NCBI GenBank assembly: GCA_905373475.1
Contig: CAJPTC010000022.1
Location: forward strand, 1 to 44,755
DNA length: 44,755 bases
Reading direction: 5' to 3'
Origin: Bacteroidia bacterium
GTDB taxonomy: Bacteria > Bacteroidota > Bacteroidia > Bacteroidales > CAJPTX01
Every line of letters begins with the position of its first letter. The first letter of the stretch is position 1. The position numbers were made by a program, and so were the translations under genes. Under the pieces are notes generated by a model. It saw nothing but the letters and a program-made list of their open reading frames with translations, did no database searches and had not been told where the DNA came from. This document shows, piece by piece, positions 1 through 9,662 of this stretch.

Positions 1-667
1 CGGTGAACTTACCGTCAGACGAGATGTCCTGTGTACCTGCCGTCAGGCTCTTCAATTTCCAACCTGTCTTAGGAGTTGCCACTGCCGTGAGCTTTGTGCC
101 TTCGGGAACTGCATTCAGTTTACTTTCTTCAATGCCTGTTATCGTCAGCTCACCTTCGCCCTCTTTCGTAAGTGTTACGACATACGTCTTAGGTTGTGGA
201 GCACCTTCTTCTTCAAACACTGCCTTTACTTCAACATCTGCGGTTACGGTGAACTTACCGTCAGACGAGATGTCCTGTGTACCTGCCGTCAGGCTCTTCA
301 ACTTCCAACCTGTCTTAGGTGTTGCCACTGCTATGAGCTCGGTGCCTTCGGGAACGGCATTCAGTTTACTTTCTTCAATGCCCGTTATCTTCAGCTCACC
401 TTCGCCTTCTTTCTTAAGTGTTACAGCGAACGTTTGAGCGTTCTGTTCGAAGACAGCCTTCACTTCAGTAGCTGCTGTTACTGTAAACTTCTTGGTCGCA
501 AGAATGTCCATGCCACCAGCGGTCAAAGTCTTCAATTCCCAACCAGCATCTGGCGTTACTACTACTTGTAGTTCTGTGCCTTCGGGTACGCTCTGCAACA
601 TTGTTTCGTCGTAACCCGCGATACTCAAAGTACCATTACCTTCTTTCGTAAGCGTTACTGCATACGT
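1..667 (-). repeat. Tandem coding repeats (234-246 bp) in the C-terminal part of the protease
   Basis: Three in-frame units lie in tandem: 434-667 (78 codons), 188-433 (82 codons) and 1-187 (partial). The second and third are nearly identical in DNA; for example the 60 bases from position 1 reappear from 247 with one or two changes. The first is more diverged. Each unit has the pattern YxVTLxKEGxGxL, then SVPEGT or AVPEGT, a GWxLKxL motif, and ends in KAVFE. This is a beta-rich stalk-like repeat. The array may continue off the left edge. Confidence 0.9.
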
Positions 668-3600
668 AGGAATTAATTCAAACTGAGCAGTGTAGGTCTT
701 GCTTTCTGTTACATTGACCTCAGTACGTGGATTGTCAGTCTTATTATCGTCCCATTTTACGAAACGATAGCCAGGATCGGGCACTGCTTCAACCGCTGAA
801 CCACTCTCTCCTGCAACGACTTTTTGTGTTGCTTCGCCCTTTATTGAGCCATGCTCGCCTGCTTTATAAGTTAATGTAAAGACTTGAGCAAACTGAGCAG
901 TATAGGTCTTGTCCTCAGAACCTACAACATCAGAGCGCGGATTGACTTTCTTGCCGTCATCCCACTGCTTAAAGACATAGTCATTGTCTGCAACAGCCGA
1001 TACACTAGCCGTTTCCGCGCCTTCTTCGAGTTCTTGATAAGCAACACCACTTATTGTACCATTCGCAACAGCTGTGTACTGTATAACATGCTTTGCTTTC
1101 GGTATACGCTTAAAGATAGCAGTGACTGTAACAGATTGGTCGTCTTGACGATCTGCGGTCATTTTCTCATCAGACCATTTATCAAATACATAACCCGCCT
1201 CTGGAACAGCCGTCACTTTTGTAGCAGGCGTACCTACTGGAGTAGTTAGTTCAATAGCTTCTACCTTTTCTGTAGTACCTTCCTTCTGCAACTTACCATT
1301 TTCACCTGCATAGTAACGAAGTACTTCCTGTGTCGGTGCTTCATAAGCCACCTTCACATTGTCAATTGCCAAGTATGCGCGAGTTCCATTCGCCGCATCA
1401 AATGCCCAACGGAAGCGTAGATACTTATGCGTTGCAAGCTTAGTATGATCCAACGTAAATGTCTCAGCCTTTACGCCTGCTGCATTCTGATCAATATCTA
1501 GCGCTTTCACCCATGCATTATCTTCGAAGCAATATTCTAAGGTTGCCTCCGATAGATTGTAGAACTTCTGAACATAACGATCAAAGCTTATTACCACTTT
1601 TGCTGTCGCAGCATGCCCTTCGATAGATAACCAAGGCGAAGCTACCCACATCTTCGGATAAGGCGATTGTTGTGGATATTCGTACAGAGGCGCCAAAGCT
1701 AATGCTTTACCCTTACCAACATACGCTTTACTAATATTCTCTAATGGAATAATCTGCCATCCCGCACCCTCTTTAGGCTTCTGGAAGCTCCACGTTTCCA
1801 TATTCGTTGCATCGAACTCGAAATCCTCTGACCAAGTCAACATGTAAGGTTTTGCAAAGCGTGCCGTTACACTCATATCAGCCATCACCTTCTTGTCTGT
1901 ACGTGTGAGATCTATCACACCATCTGACCAACCAAGGAAGAGATAACCTTCTTTGGCTTTTACGGTTACAGCCGCGCCATCCTCACCTGGCACTACCTGT
2001 TGCATCTTTGTTGCTTCAGGAGTTACAAACTCACCACCTTCTGTTACTGCATACTTCAACGTGTATTTGAATGCTTCAAATACTGCCTTTGCCGTAACAT
2101 CAGCATTTACCGCTTTGTCTGTACGAGCCGCTTCTGTCGAATGATTATCGCTCCATTCTTTGAAACGATACTTAATATCTTTCGGCACAGCTACTACTTG
2201 CAAACCATCCTTGCCCGCAGCCACTTTCTGACTCGTTACACCTTGCAACAAACCGTTCGCATCTGTAGTGTAAGTAAGCGTGTACTGTTCCTTCAGAAGT
2301 TTCAACTCTACCGTCTGTGCAACATCTTTCACCTCAAATTCTTTCGCGTCTGATGTATAGCCAGCCTTCGTAGCAGTTACGGTATACCTCTCCCCATCTT
2401 CTAATGGTAACAAGTATGCTTCGTACTTACCGTCTGCTCCCGTAGTTGCCTTTACTTCGCCAAACTGTAACTCTACTCCTTCCAATGGGGCATCTTTCTC
2501 ATCCTTTGCCAAGAAGGTCACCTTCTTAGCATTAACAGGATCTGTTACCGTTAGCACACCCGTTGTACGCGTTACCATATAGTTGCCAGACTCGTAAGGT
2601 GCGGTGTATCCTTTCGGTGCTACCTTGTATGTACCCTTAGCAAGTGGCATGGTTGCAGGCGTACCATCGTTGTTTTGAACAATGTACGGAGCATCGAACT
2701 GCCATTCAGTATTCGGGAACGCTAACCCTTGGTACTCAAACTCGAACTCCGGAAGTTCATCGCCAAGTGCCATAGTAGCATCTTTTACATTTATAGTCAA
2801 CGGTATACGCTTCACTTCAACTTCGCGTTCCTTCTCAGCAGCTGCCTTGTAGATAGCATCACCTTCCTGTTTAGCAACAATCTTGGTTGTACCAACACCT
2901 ACCGTCACGAGATTACCCTCTGCATCCACAGTAGCCACATTCGGATTGGCACTTACGTAGGTAACAGGCAAAGCCGACGATGCGGTTGCATTGAACTTCT
3001 GAGTAGCACCATAGTTGCAATCGATCTTCGTCGTTTCCCATGTAATCTCTTGGTTCATCGCAAGACGAACGGTGTAGAACTTCGCATCACGCTCGTTCTC
3101 AGCAAGTACCTTGAACGTTACAGGTGCAGTCAGATCCACTGTAATGTCTGTTGCAGTTTGTTGCAGCACTTCGCCCTTATAGAGCTTCGCATTGGTCGAA
3201 ATACCCGTCACTTGCAATACAACATTCTTCTGATCGAATTTGCTAGTAGCTGACTCATTTTCTGCTTCAAGCAATACTATGGATTCAAGCGGAACATTAG
3301 GCGTTACATCCTGCTTCAAACCAGGATTTTTCGCTTTCTCCATCTTGAGACCCAACATGTCGCAAGCATTCGACTTGTCATTTACAAGCTTGATGGTAAC
3401 ATTATCTGTTGCAACCTTGCCCAACATCTCAAACTTCAAAACAAACGGTAAACTATGATCACCACTGCTGAAGTTAAGTTCTGTATTCTCGGTTACAACT
3501 GTAGAACCCTGCTTGATTTCAACGCCACTCCATTCGGAAACAAATTTCACCTTTACCTTATCGAAAGCAGTAAAATCGGAAGGCATTGTAGCGACCGCGT

Positions 3601-6600
3601 TCGTACCTGTTATTTCTACAGGAATTACTTGTCCCGCAACTTCAATGTTCGAATAGGTCTTAGGCGCAAACTCTTTCCAGATTTTTGCATCTACACGTTT
3701 GCTAACTATTGTAGCAATACCCTCATCACCAAACGAAGTAAGTTTACCCTTACCTTCTGTATATATAAGCTCAGTTACACAGTCAGATGGCAATGATCCC
3801 CCAAGAGTGGTACGAACACTCTTTGCCATGTCTGCCTTTATTTCTTCTGCTGTACGAGCCTTCTTCCACATACGGAACATAAGGTTTTCGCCATGAAGTG
3901 CAATATTCAGATGTGTAATAGATACTTCAAAACCACTTCCCTCCGAGTTCTTTTGCATCTCAACTTCAACACCATCCACGTAAGCCTTCAGCGTAACCTT
4001 GCCAGCCACTTGTTTTACAGATGCTGCTACATGATGCCATACGCCATTGGTCAGCACACCCTCTTTGCTTATGTAACCGCCATTCCCTGCAAAGAATACC
4101 AATGCATTGGCAGGATACTGCGAACCTCCTCTATATGCTCCCAAATAGAGACCATCATCACCACCATTTAGGAAGGCAGAAGTCTGTGGTTTATTTATTT
4201 TCCACCATCCCTCTATGGTTGCTTCATCCTGAATGGAAGCGCCAAGTTCTTCGGGTACTACCACTCCTTCGCCTCTAACCGCTTCAAAAGCAAGGCTATA
4301 ACGCTTTTCAGAGATCGCTGGTAATTTGGAGACTTTGAGTGTAGCCGTGTTATCGCTCACCTTACCATCAGGTTGCGTAAGAGATACCTTTATGGTATGA
4401 TCACCCTCTTCAGAAAGATCTGCTTTATTAGCAAGTTCTACTGTAATTTCACCTTTCGGTGCAAGGTTCACTGTTAAAGTCTCCGTCTTAGGTGCTTTTT
4501 TATCAACCTCAAGTTTCACGTCAACACTCGTCACCGCTTTGAGACCATTGTTCTTCAGTTTCACCTTAACTGGCACTGCATTGGTCAGATTACGTCCAGA
4601 CTTTATGCGTTCTATACCAACAATCGCCATTTCATACTCAAGCGGACTTGCACTTTCAGCTATTGTTGCCGTAAAGTCTACTGCGTGCCCCCACTCAATC
4701 TCTTGCCCAGCCTTGAACTTATTGTAGTTCTCATCGTTGGCAAGCAGAATGCGCATACGGTGATCGCCTGGTTTAAGATTCGCTACACCCGAAAGATCAA
4801 TAGATAGAGCATACTCTTTCGTACCATCTACAAGCGCAACCTTATAGCATTCAGGGGCAGTCTCATCCATCGTGTTATTGTCGTCATTGTCAATAAACAG
4901 ACGGATTGCTGCATTAGCAACCTGTTCTGCTGTAGGAGCATTGCTAAGTGTAAACTTGAATTCGTTCTTCGTGAGTTTATAGAACGGAATCTTCGTCTTA
5001 AGCTGATAATCGACCGTTTTCTTGCCCGTCAGCGTAGTAGTCTTGTCCTCATTCAACTGTTGGAATTTAGCAATTGTTAGCGCAGCAGGCTGTGCTATGC
5101 TACCACCACCGTTCCAAATAGGGTCATTAACAACCGAGAGTGTCTTCACATTATTAGCAGCATCTCCGTCTCTACCTAACTCCGCTACCACCTCTGCACG
5201 CATAGGAGCAGTGATGTCAATTTCTTGCGTCACTTTGAAAGTTGTTTGCGCATTCGCAGTGAGCTCAGGAATTACAAGATTCTGCGTCTTCCCATCAACC
5301 GTCACATATAGTGGAACATTCTTGAACGCCACGGGGAGCAGATTCTTAGCCACAACTTCCAGTTGCTTGTGATTTGCATCCTTGCCAGCCACTTGTCTCA
5401 ATTCGGTCAATTCCCAACGATCTGGTAGTACGACCTCATCCAGCTCTGCAATCCAACCATCGGCGCTCTTTTCTGGTGACCCTATGAACAAGAAGGTCAG
5501 ACCGCCATCGCTAGCTTCGGACACTATCGTTATAGGCTCTTTACTTGTTCCCGTTACTTTGTAGTTCGCATCCTTAGGATCTACCTTCAAGTTAGCGGGT
5601 ACATTGCCTGTATAAACGTACAAGATATCTCCTTCTGCAAGAGCGCGTTCCTTGAAAGTTACTTGTACTGTTGCACTTGGATTGGTAGGCAATACTTGCA
5701 ACACTGCTTGTTCTTTAGGCTTATATGGGTCTAGTGTACCACGACCGTCTGTATAAATACACTTACCATCAATCTTGGTCGATACGTAAGGTACTATTGG
5801 GAATACCATGCCAAAGAACTCAATATACGAAACCTCAGGCATAGGCAATACCTCACCCATATTGTAAACCTCGAAGCTCTTTTCATTATTAGCAACTCTT
5901 GCATCGCCCTCCACATCAACACGCGCAACGACGTTGAATTTATGCGCCACGGCACTGCTGAAATTATGTCTGAAAGACAAAATGCGATCCTCGAAAGGCT
6001 TCAAATTCAATGTAGCTGTGTACACCACTTTGCCATCTACCTGAACAGATACAGGAACATTGGTCAAGTCAGCTGATGTATAATTCAACACTTTGAAACG
6101 AACTGTTTCATCCTGCATGTAAGCTTTTGCCACAATTTCAGGATCATTTACCCATGCAATACCCGCATCTTTCTTTTCGCTCGTCTTATAAATCTGATAG
6201 TAGACGATAATAGCACCATCACGGTTGTTCGCCAAAGCCGTTTCAAACGTGAGCGAAACTTCTTTTCCTGCAAAAGAAGTCAAATCGTAAGTAACAAAAT
6301 GCTCATCACCATCTCCCACAATCTGACCACGTCCTAACACGTCTTGAACCTCATTTCCATTAACCAATAGGCGTAGCAAGGTTCCCTTCTCTCTTGAACC
6401 TTCCGTCATGAAGTAATAAGCACGGAGTTGCAACTTCGTATTAGCCTCAATGCCTGAAAGATTGACCTTACATGTACTTACCGTACCAACATTGTCTCGT
6501 TGATTCACAAACGGATTTTCCCACGCGGGTGCATCAGTCCCTGCTTGCCATACAAGCATATGAGAATCAAACGGCAACTTCAACCCTGCGGGAGGCTCTT

Positions 6601-9166
6601 GCAGCTGATGTGCAAGATTTTTTCCCTTAGTAGTTGTGGCATACTTCAACGGATACCCTACAAACGATTCTAAGTAAGGCAAATCACTAATTTGTAACGT
6701 TTTCGCTGTTTTACCTTTTGCAATCACGCCTACACTACGCGCCCCCTTTACTCCATTCGCATTGATAGCACGTACTGCATATACATTACGCTCGCCCGCC
6801 TTTACGTCAGCTTCAGCAAGTAGATACTCAGTACCAGCAACATCATTCTTTAATGAAACGTAAGTACCCTTTTCTACATCAGCACGGAGAACTTCATACT
6901 TAGCAGCGCCTTCAGCAGCTTCCCAAGTCAGTTTCCAACCCGTCGTCGAACAAGCTTGTTCTTCCAATTTCAAGCCCTGTACCTGTGCCATGATGGTAAA
7001 GTTGCCATTCATCAGCACGATCTGATTATTCTTATCGGTTACTCGGATAGTAGCCTTGTCAGTGGAAGCCGTGGTGGCAGGAATTGTGATCGAGTCACAC
7101 AGTGAAGCCCCATTCTTCAGCACCGTATACATTCCACCGTCTGTAGTCAGCTCAACCTTCAAAGGAGCTGTCAGATTCTCAGTATGTAAGAATATATCAT
7201 CGCCTGGCGCATAGATATCTCCCGCCATGGGCGATGTAATAGCTGGACGCTGGTAATCAAAGTACCAAACCACTACATAGTCCTGCTTTTCCGCTTGGTT
7301 TACCTTACCATCTACCTTTAACGTATATTCGCCTGCAGCAGGGTTTTTCACCACCACTTGTTCAATATTGTCTCTTCCATTCTTCTTGTCTGCCTTAGCC
7401 ACATCGTTTGGGTTATTAGGATCCAAGGTGTAAGGATAGTATGTTTTCCCCGCAGAAACGACAGTTACATCAAGGTCGTTTACCATGGGAGATTCGCCCA
7501 TTTTATACTCTATATCAGCCACGGGGTCATTCCAACAGAGCGCAACACGAAGTTCTTTCACGCCAGCAGGCACTGTAATTTTCTTTTCTTGTGCAGCACC
7601 ACCTCGTGATAACGATGCGAAGTGATGCCAATTGTTCTCCATAGCCGTAACTGCAGCAATCGAATTGAGAACCCCAAAACCAAACTTGTAGTCAGGTCCC
7701 GCATTACCTTTATCATCTGCTGTATTGGCAATCAAAGCCTTTAAGTAATAGTTGAAGGGCAATGCACCACCATGAAGCTGTCCCCAACGCTGGGTTAAAA
7801 GTGCCAAATGACCTGCCGCTGTAGGACAAGACATCGACGTACCACTCATCCAATCGTAAGACTGCTCGGGCATTACAGAATAAACAGATTCTCCCCTTGC
7901 TGAGATGATTGGGAACATACGCCCATCACGATGAGGACCAAAGCTCGAGAAATCGGTCATCTCACCACCAGGGGTCAAAGCAGCCACAGAAATTATGTTC
8001 TTGGCATAATTCGACATATGACCAAATGCCCAATTACAAACCCCCTGATCATTACCTGCCGAATACAAATGCGTAAGAGTTGGAATAAAATAGGCAAGCA
8101 CATCCGCATGGCGTGGACCAAGAAACGAATAATTCAAGTACTGCTCGTATCTACAGAAAGCAGACATACGATAACCATAGGAATTGGAAGTAATAGAAAT
8201 GTTATACTTTTCTTGGCATTCCAACATTTCTTGTCCTACACTCTTCCCATTACTCTGAGTATTGAAATTCCATGTCCAAATTTCAGCTTCTGGTGCCATA
8301 CCGCGAGCACGCTCGTCTAGCAAGCCAGCACCAAGGATCGTACCCGTAGTATGCATACCATGTCCGCCAGAACTTGCCAAGGAAATTTCAAACTCTTGAC
8401 GATGTACACGGTTACCATAATCTACGTGATCTCCAACATTACCATCCCAGATACCTACGCGTACCCCTTTACCCGTCAGACCACGTCCGCTAAGTTCGGG
8501 CGACATGCGCAAATTCATAGCACCACTAAGACGTGCACCACGATAGTTATCAAATTCCATCGGCGGCTCAGCCCAACGAATGGCAGCTACGTACTCAGCA
8601 TCAGCAAGTGCAATCACCTGCTCACGCGTCGCAGTTATATGTGCAGTACGCAACAAATCTGACGTTGTGCTGAAAGTCAGACCACGACTGCTCAGATCGG
8701 CTTTTACTTGCTCAAGATTTACACCACTGAACCACACGAGGTCAACCTTTATATTGTCTCCCTCAGCAGCCCATTCGGGTGTCATACCTTGCAGCAAGCT
8801 ATGCACCACCTTCCACTCACCGCGGATAGGCACTACGGCACGTAAGCCAGTCCCTGCAAAATCGCTCGGGCGACTGCCTGGCGCTACCTTAGCATAGTAA
8901 GCGTTAGAGCCGAGATAGTCTCCCAGTTCTATGCCTTTCTGCTTCAGTGCATCAAATGCAATCTTTCCTGGCTCAAACTGCACTAGGACATTGAGGCGAT
9001 CCCCAGTGGGAACTCCCAACTCCAAACTAGATGTCTTGTGTCCGCGCACCTGCGAGCGAACATTCGCTTCCAAGTAGACCTCCCGGTCTCCAAAGCGAAC
9101 AGGCTCTTGAGCATAGAGTAACAACCCTATACACAAGAACACCAACGATAATAGAACTCGTCTCAT
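1..9166 (-). CDS. Giant secreted subtilisin-like (S8) serine protease with adhesin-like repeats, 3' end outside window
   Basis: I translated the minus strand from ATG 9166 to position 1 and found no stop, giving 3,055 codons with the 3' end missing. Residues 1-20 form a signal peptide. The S8 catalytic residues are Asp241 (GIWDG), His269 (GGHGMHT), oxyanion Asn372 (SAGND) and Ser444 (SGTSMSCP), so an active protease is expected after removal of a propeptide of about 200 residues. Approximate domains that follow are: fibronectin III (725-812), a jelly-roll (830-1000), several CARDB-like Ig domains (1000-1620), LamG/concanavalin-like (1623-1779), BIG2-like Ig (2043-2119), MBG-like (2119-2199), a carboxypeptidase-regulatory/PEGA-like domain (2212-2289), InlB-type B repeats with WSD/WDD motifs (2292-2440 and 2616-2833) flanking a second jelly-roll, and three larger repeats to the edge. 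It is probably a T9SS cargo, with the sorting domain expected beyond position 1. Domain names come from recognised motifs, not a database search. Confidence 0.9.
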   Translation of the reverse strand, partial: MRRVLLSLVFLCIGLLLYAQEPVRFGDREVYLEANVRSQVRGHKTSSLELGVPTGDRLNVLVQFEPGKIAFDALKQKGIELGDYLGSNAYYAKVAPGSRPSDFAGTGLRAVVPIRGEWKVVHSLLQGMTPEWAAEGDNIKVDLVWFSGVNLEQVKADLSSRGLTFSTTSDLLRTAHITATREQVIALADAEYVAAIRWAEPPMEFDNYRGARLSGAMNLRMSPELSGRGLTGKGVRVGIWDGNVGDHVDYGNRVHRQEFEISLASSGGHGMHTTGTILGAGLLDERARGMAPEAEIWTWNFNTQSNGKSVGQEMLECQEKYNISITSNSYGYRMSAFCRYEQYLNYSFLGPRHADVLAYFIPTLTHLYSAGNDQGVCNWAFGHMSNYAKNIISVAALTPGGEMTDFSSFGPHRDGRMFPIISARGESVYSVMPEQSYDWMSGTSMSCPTAAGHLALLTQRWGQLHGGALPFNYYLKALIANTADDKGNAGPDYKFGFGVLNSIAAVTAMENNWHHFASLSRGGAAQEKKITVPAGVKELRVALCWNDPVADIEYKMGESPMVNDLDVTVVSAGKTYYPYTLDPNNPNDVAKADKKNGRDNIEQVVVKNPAAGEYTLKVDGKVNQAEKQDYVVVWYFDYQRPAITSPMAGDIYAPGDDIFLHTENLTAPLKVELTTDGGMYTVLKNGASLCDSITIPATTASTDKATIRVTDKNNQIVLMNGNFTIMAQVQGLKLEEQACSTTGWKLTWEAAEGAAKYEVLRADVEKGTYVSLKNDVAGTEYLLAEADVKAGERNVYAVRAINANGVKGARSVGVIAKGKTAKTLQISDLPYLESFVGYPLKYATTTKGKNLAHQLQEPPAGLKLPFDSHMLVWQAGTDAPAWENPFVNQRDNVGTVSTCKVNLSGIEANTKLQLRAYYFMTEGSREKGTLLRLLVNGNEVQDVLGRGQIVGDGDEHFVTYDLTSFAGKEVSLTFETALANNRDGAIIVYYQIYKTSEKKDAGIAWVNDPEIVAKAYMQDETVRFKVLNYTSADLTNVPVSVQVDGKVVYTATLNLKPFEDRILSFRHNFSSAVAHKFNVVARVDVEGDARVANNEKSFEVYNMGEVLPMPEVSYIEFFGMVFPIVPYVSTKIDGKCIYTDGRGTLDPYKPKEQAVLQVLPTNPSATVQVTFKERALAEGDILYVYTGNVPANLKVDPKDANYKVTGTSKEPITIVSEASDGGLTFLFIGSPEKSADGWIAELDEVVLPDRWELTELRQVAGKDANHKQLEVVAKNLLPVAFKNVPLYVTVDGKTQNLVIPELTANAQTTFKVTQEIDITAPMRAEVVAELGRDGDAANNVKTLSVVNDPIWNGGGSIAQPAALTIAKFQQLNEDKTTTLTGKKTVDYQLKTKIPFYKLTKNEFKFTLSNAPTAEQVANAAIRLFIDNDDNNTMDETAPECYKVALVDGTKEYALSIDLSGVANLKPGDHRMRILLANDENYNKFKAGQEIEWGHAVDFTATIAESASPLEYEMAIVGIERIKSGRNLTNAVPVKVKLKNNGLKAVTSVDVKLEVDKKAPKTETLTVNLAPKGEITVELANKADLSEEGDHTIKVSLTQPDGKVSDNTATLKVSKLPAISEKRYSLAFEAVRGEGVVVPEELGASIQDEATIEGWWKINKPQTSAFLNGGDDGLYLGAYRGGSQYPANALVFFAGNGGYISKEGVLTNGVWHHVAASVKQVAGKVTLKAYVDGVEVEMQKNSEGSGFEVSITHLNIALHGENLMFRMWKKARTAEEIKADMAKSVRTTLGGSLPSDCVTELIYTEGKGKLTSFGDEGIATIVSKRVDAKIWKEFAPKTYSNIEVAGQVIPVEITGTNAVATMPSDFTAFDKVKVKFVSEWSGVEIKQGSTVVTENTELNFSSGDHSLPFVLKFEMLGKVATDNVTIKLVNDKSNACDMLGLKMEKAKNPGLKQDVTPNVPLESIVLLEAENESATSKFDQKNVVLQVTGISTNAKLYKGEVLQQTATDITVDLTAPVTFKVLAENERDAKFYTVRLAMNQEITWETTKIDCNYGATQKFNATASSALPVTYVSANPNVATVDAEGNLVTVGVGTTKIVAKQEGDAIYKAAAEKEREVEVKRIPLTINVKDATMALGDELPEFEFEYQGLAFPNTEWQFDAPYIVQNNDGTPATMPLAKGTYKVAPKGYTAPYESGNYMVTRTTGVLTVTDPVNAKKVTFLAKDEKDAPLEGVELQFGEVKATTGADGKYEAYLLPLEDGERYTVTATKAGYTSDAKEFEVKDVAQTVELKLLKEQYTLTYTTDANGLLQGVTSQKVAAGKDGLQVVAVPKDIKYRFKEWSDNHSTEAARTDKAVNADVTAKAVFEAFKYTLKYAVTEGGEFVTPEATKMQQVVPGEDGAAVTVKAKEGYLFLGWSDGVIDLTRTDKKVMADMSVTARFAKPYMLTWSEDFEFDATNMETWSFQKPKEGAGWQIIPLENISKAYVGKGKALALAPLYEYPQQSPYPKMWVASPWLSIEGHAATAKVVISFDRYVQKFYNLSEATLEYCFEDNAWVKALDIDQNAAGVKAETFTLDHTKLATHKYLRFRWAFDAANGTRAYLAIDNVKVAYEAPTQEVLRYYAGENGKLQKEGTTEKVEAIELTTPVGTPATKVTAVPEAGYVFDKWSDEKMTADRQDDQSVTVTAIFKRIPKAKHVIQYTAVANGTISGVAYQELEEGAETASVSAVADNDYVFKQWDDGKKVNPRSDVVGSEDKTYTAQFAQVFTLTYKAGEHGSIKGEATQKVVAGESGSAVEAVPDPGYRFVKWDDNKTDNPRTEVNVTESKTYTAQFELIPTYAVTLTKEGNGTLSIAGYDETMLQSVPEGTELQVVVTPDAGWELKTLTAGGMDILATKKFTVTAATEVKAVFEQNAQTFAVTLKKEGEGELKITGIEESKLNAVPEGTELIAVATPKTGWKLKSLTAGTQDISSDGKFTVTADVEVKAVFEEEGAPQPKTYVVTLTKEGEGELTITGIEESKLNAVPEGTKLTAVATPKTGWKLKSLTAGTQDISSDGKFT
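668..1320 (-). repeat. Three tandem InlB-type B repeats inside the protease
   Basis: Three units of about 70 residues follow one another (about 1320-1105, 1095-885 and 880-668). They share an AGExG-type start, a GY/DYxFxxWxD core and a TYTAQF or TAIF end. Two more units of the same type lie at about 2292-2065 and 2065-1850. Such repeats in other bacteria are beta-grasp-like cell-surface modules. They are more diverged in DNA than the 246-bp units next to them. Confidence 0.75.
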
Positions 9167-9323
9167 CTGTTCTTTGTTTATTAGTTAGAATCTACAGCAC
9201 CTAAGTTAATACTTTTTCATCAAAAAGAAAGACCAGTAATAGGCATTACGCTTGTTTTTATATTGAAATTTCATTAACTGTTCCCGTTAGCAGTTATGAT
9301 TATCAGCGAATTAAATATTTTCT

Positions 9324-9385
9324 TTGTCTATTTCATTTTCGCAAAAAATTTTATAATCGCACCCCATTTCAGACGAAATAGACAA
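9324..9385. repeat. Perfect 11-bp inverted repeat with 40-bp spacer
   Basis: TTGTCTATTTC at 9324-9334 is exactly inverted as GAAATAGACAA at 9375-9385. The spacer is AT-rich. It lies about 160-220 bp upstream of the protease start. It could be an operator, an RNA hairpin or the flanks of a tiny invertible segment; the sequence alone does not decide. Confidence 0.7.
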
Positions 9386-9471
9386 CAGCAATCATAATTT
9401 TCGTCACTGAAAATTTACTTTTTGTCACTCGCTTAATAAAATAGGAGCGTGGAGGCAAGAAGGGACGTCGC

Positions 9472-9497
9472 TGGGGAATACGAAAATTCGTACCCCA
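9472..9497. repeat. Hairpin, 10-bp stem with a 2-nt bulge
   Basis: TGGGG and TACGA (9472-9476, 9479-9483) pair with TCGTA and CCCCA (9488-9497) across a four-base loop. Neither strand has a T-run after it, so it is not a standard intrinsic terminator. Its role is unknown. It lies between the end of nth and the protease. Confidence 0.6.
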
Positions 9498-9662
9498 GAA
9501 GTTCAATTTGCTTTGGGCTAAATTGCGTTTGCGGATAGCTCTGTAAACGATTACAAGCGGGGAGCTAAAAATTCCGACACACCGCACGCTTCCCAATTGT
9601 ATTGCACGTCTGTGCAAACAATATGTGCGAGCTTTTCAAGCTCTCTAATAAAACAGAAGGAT

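Larger units (their letters stand above)
9167..9662. other. Gene-free 496-bp region upstream of the giant protease
   Basis: No convincing gene was found. The one minus-strand open frame here (9369-9617) has no recognisable motif and no start signal. The region must hold the promoter for the protease, but I could not find a clear TAnnTTTG element. It contains an 11-bp inverted repeat and a 10-bp-stem hairpin, listed separately. The last 14 bases before the protease ATG are A-rich, usual for translation starts in this phylum. Confidence 0.6.

Noticed and set aside
3..571. Plus-strand open frames over the protease repeats
   Set aside because: They are antisense shadows of the minus-strand protease; the minus frame has the signal peptide, catalytic triad and domain order.
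1..667. CRISPR-like array at the left edge
   Set aside because: The repeats are 234-246 bp, in frame and coding, without spacers.
9369..9617. Minus-strand 82-residue open frame upstream of the protease
   Set aside because: Low-complexity basic sequence, no motif, no start signal, and it covers the hairpin at 9472-9497.
9610..9650. Terminator for nth (GAGCTT/AAGCTC hairpin)
   Set aside because: The stem is only 6 bp with a three-base loop and has no T-run.
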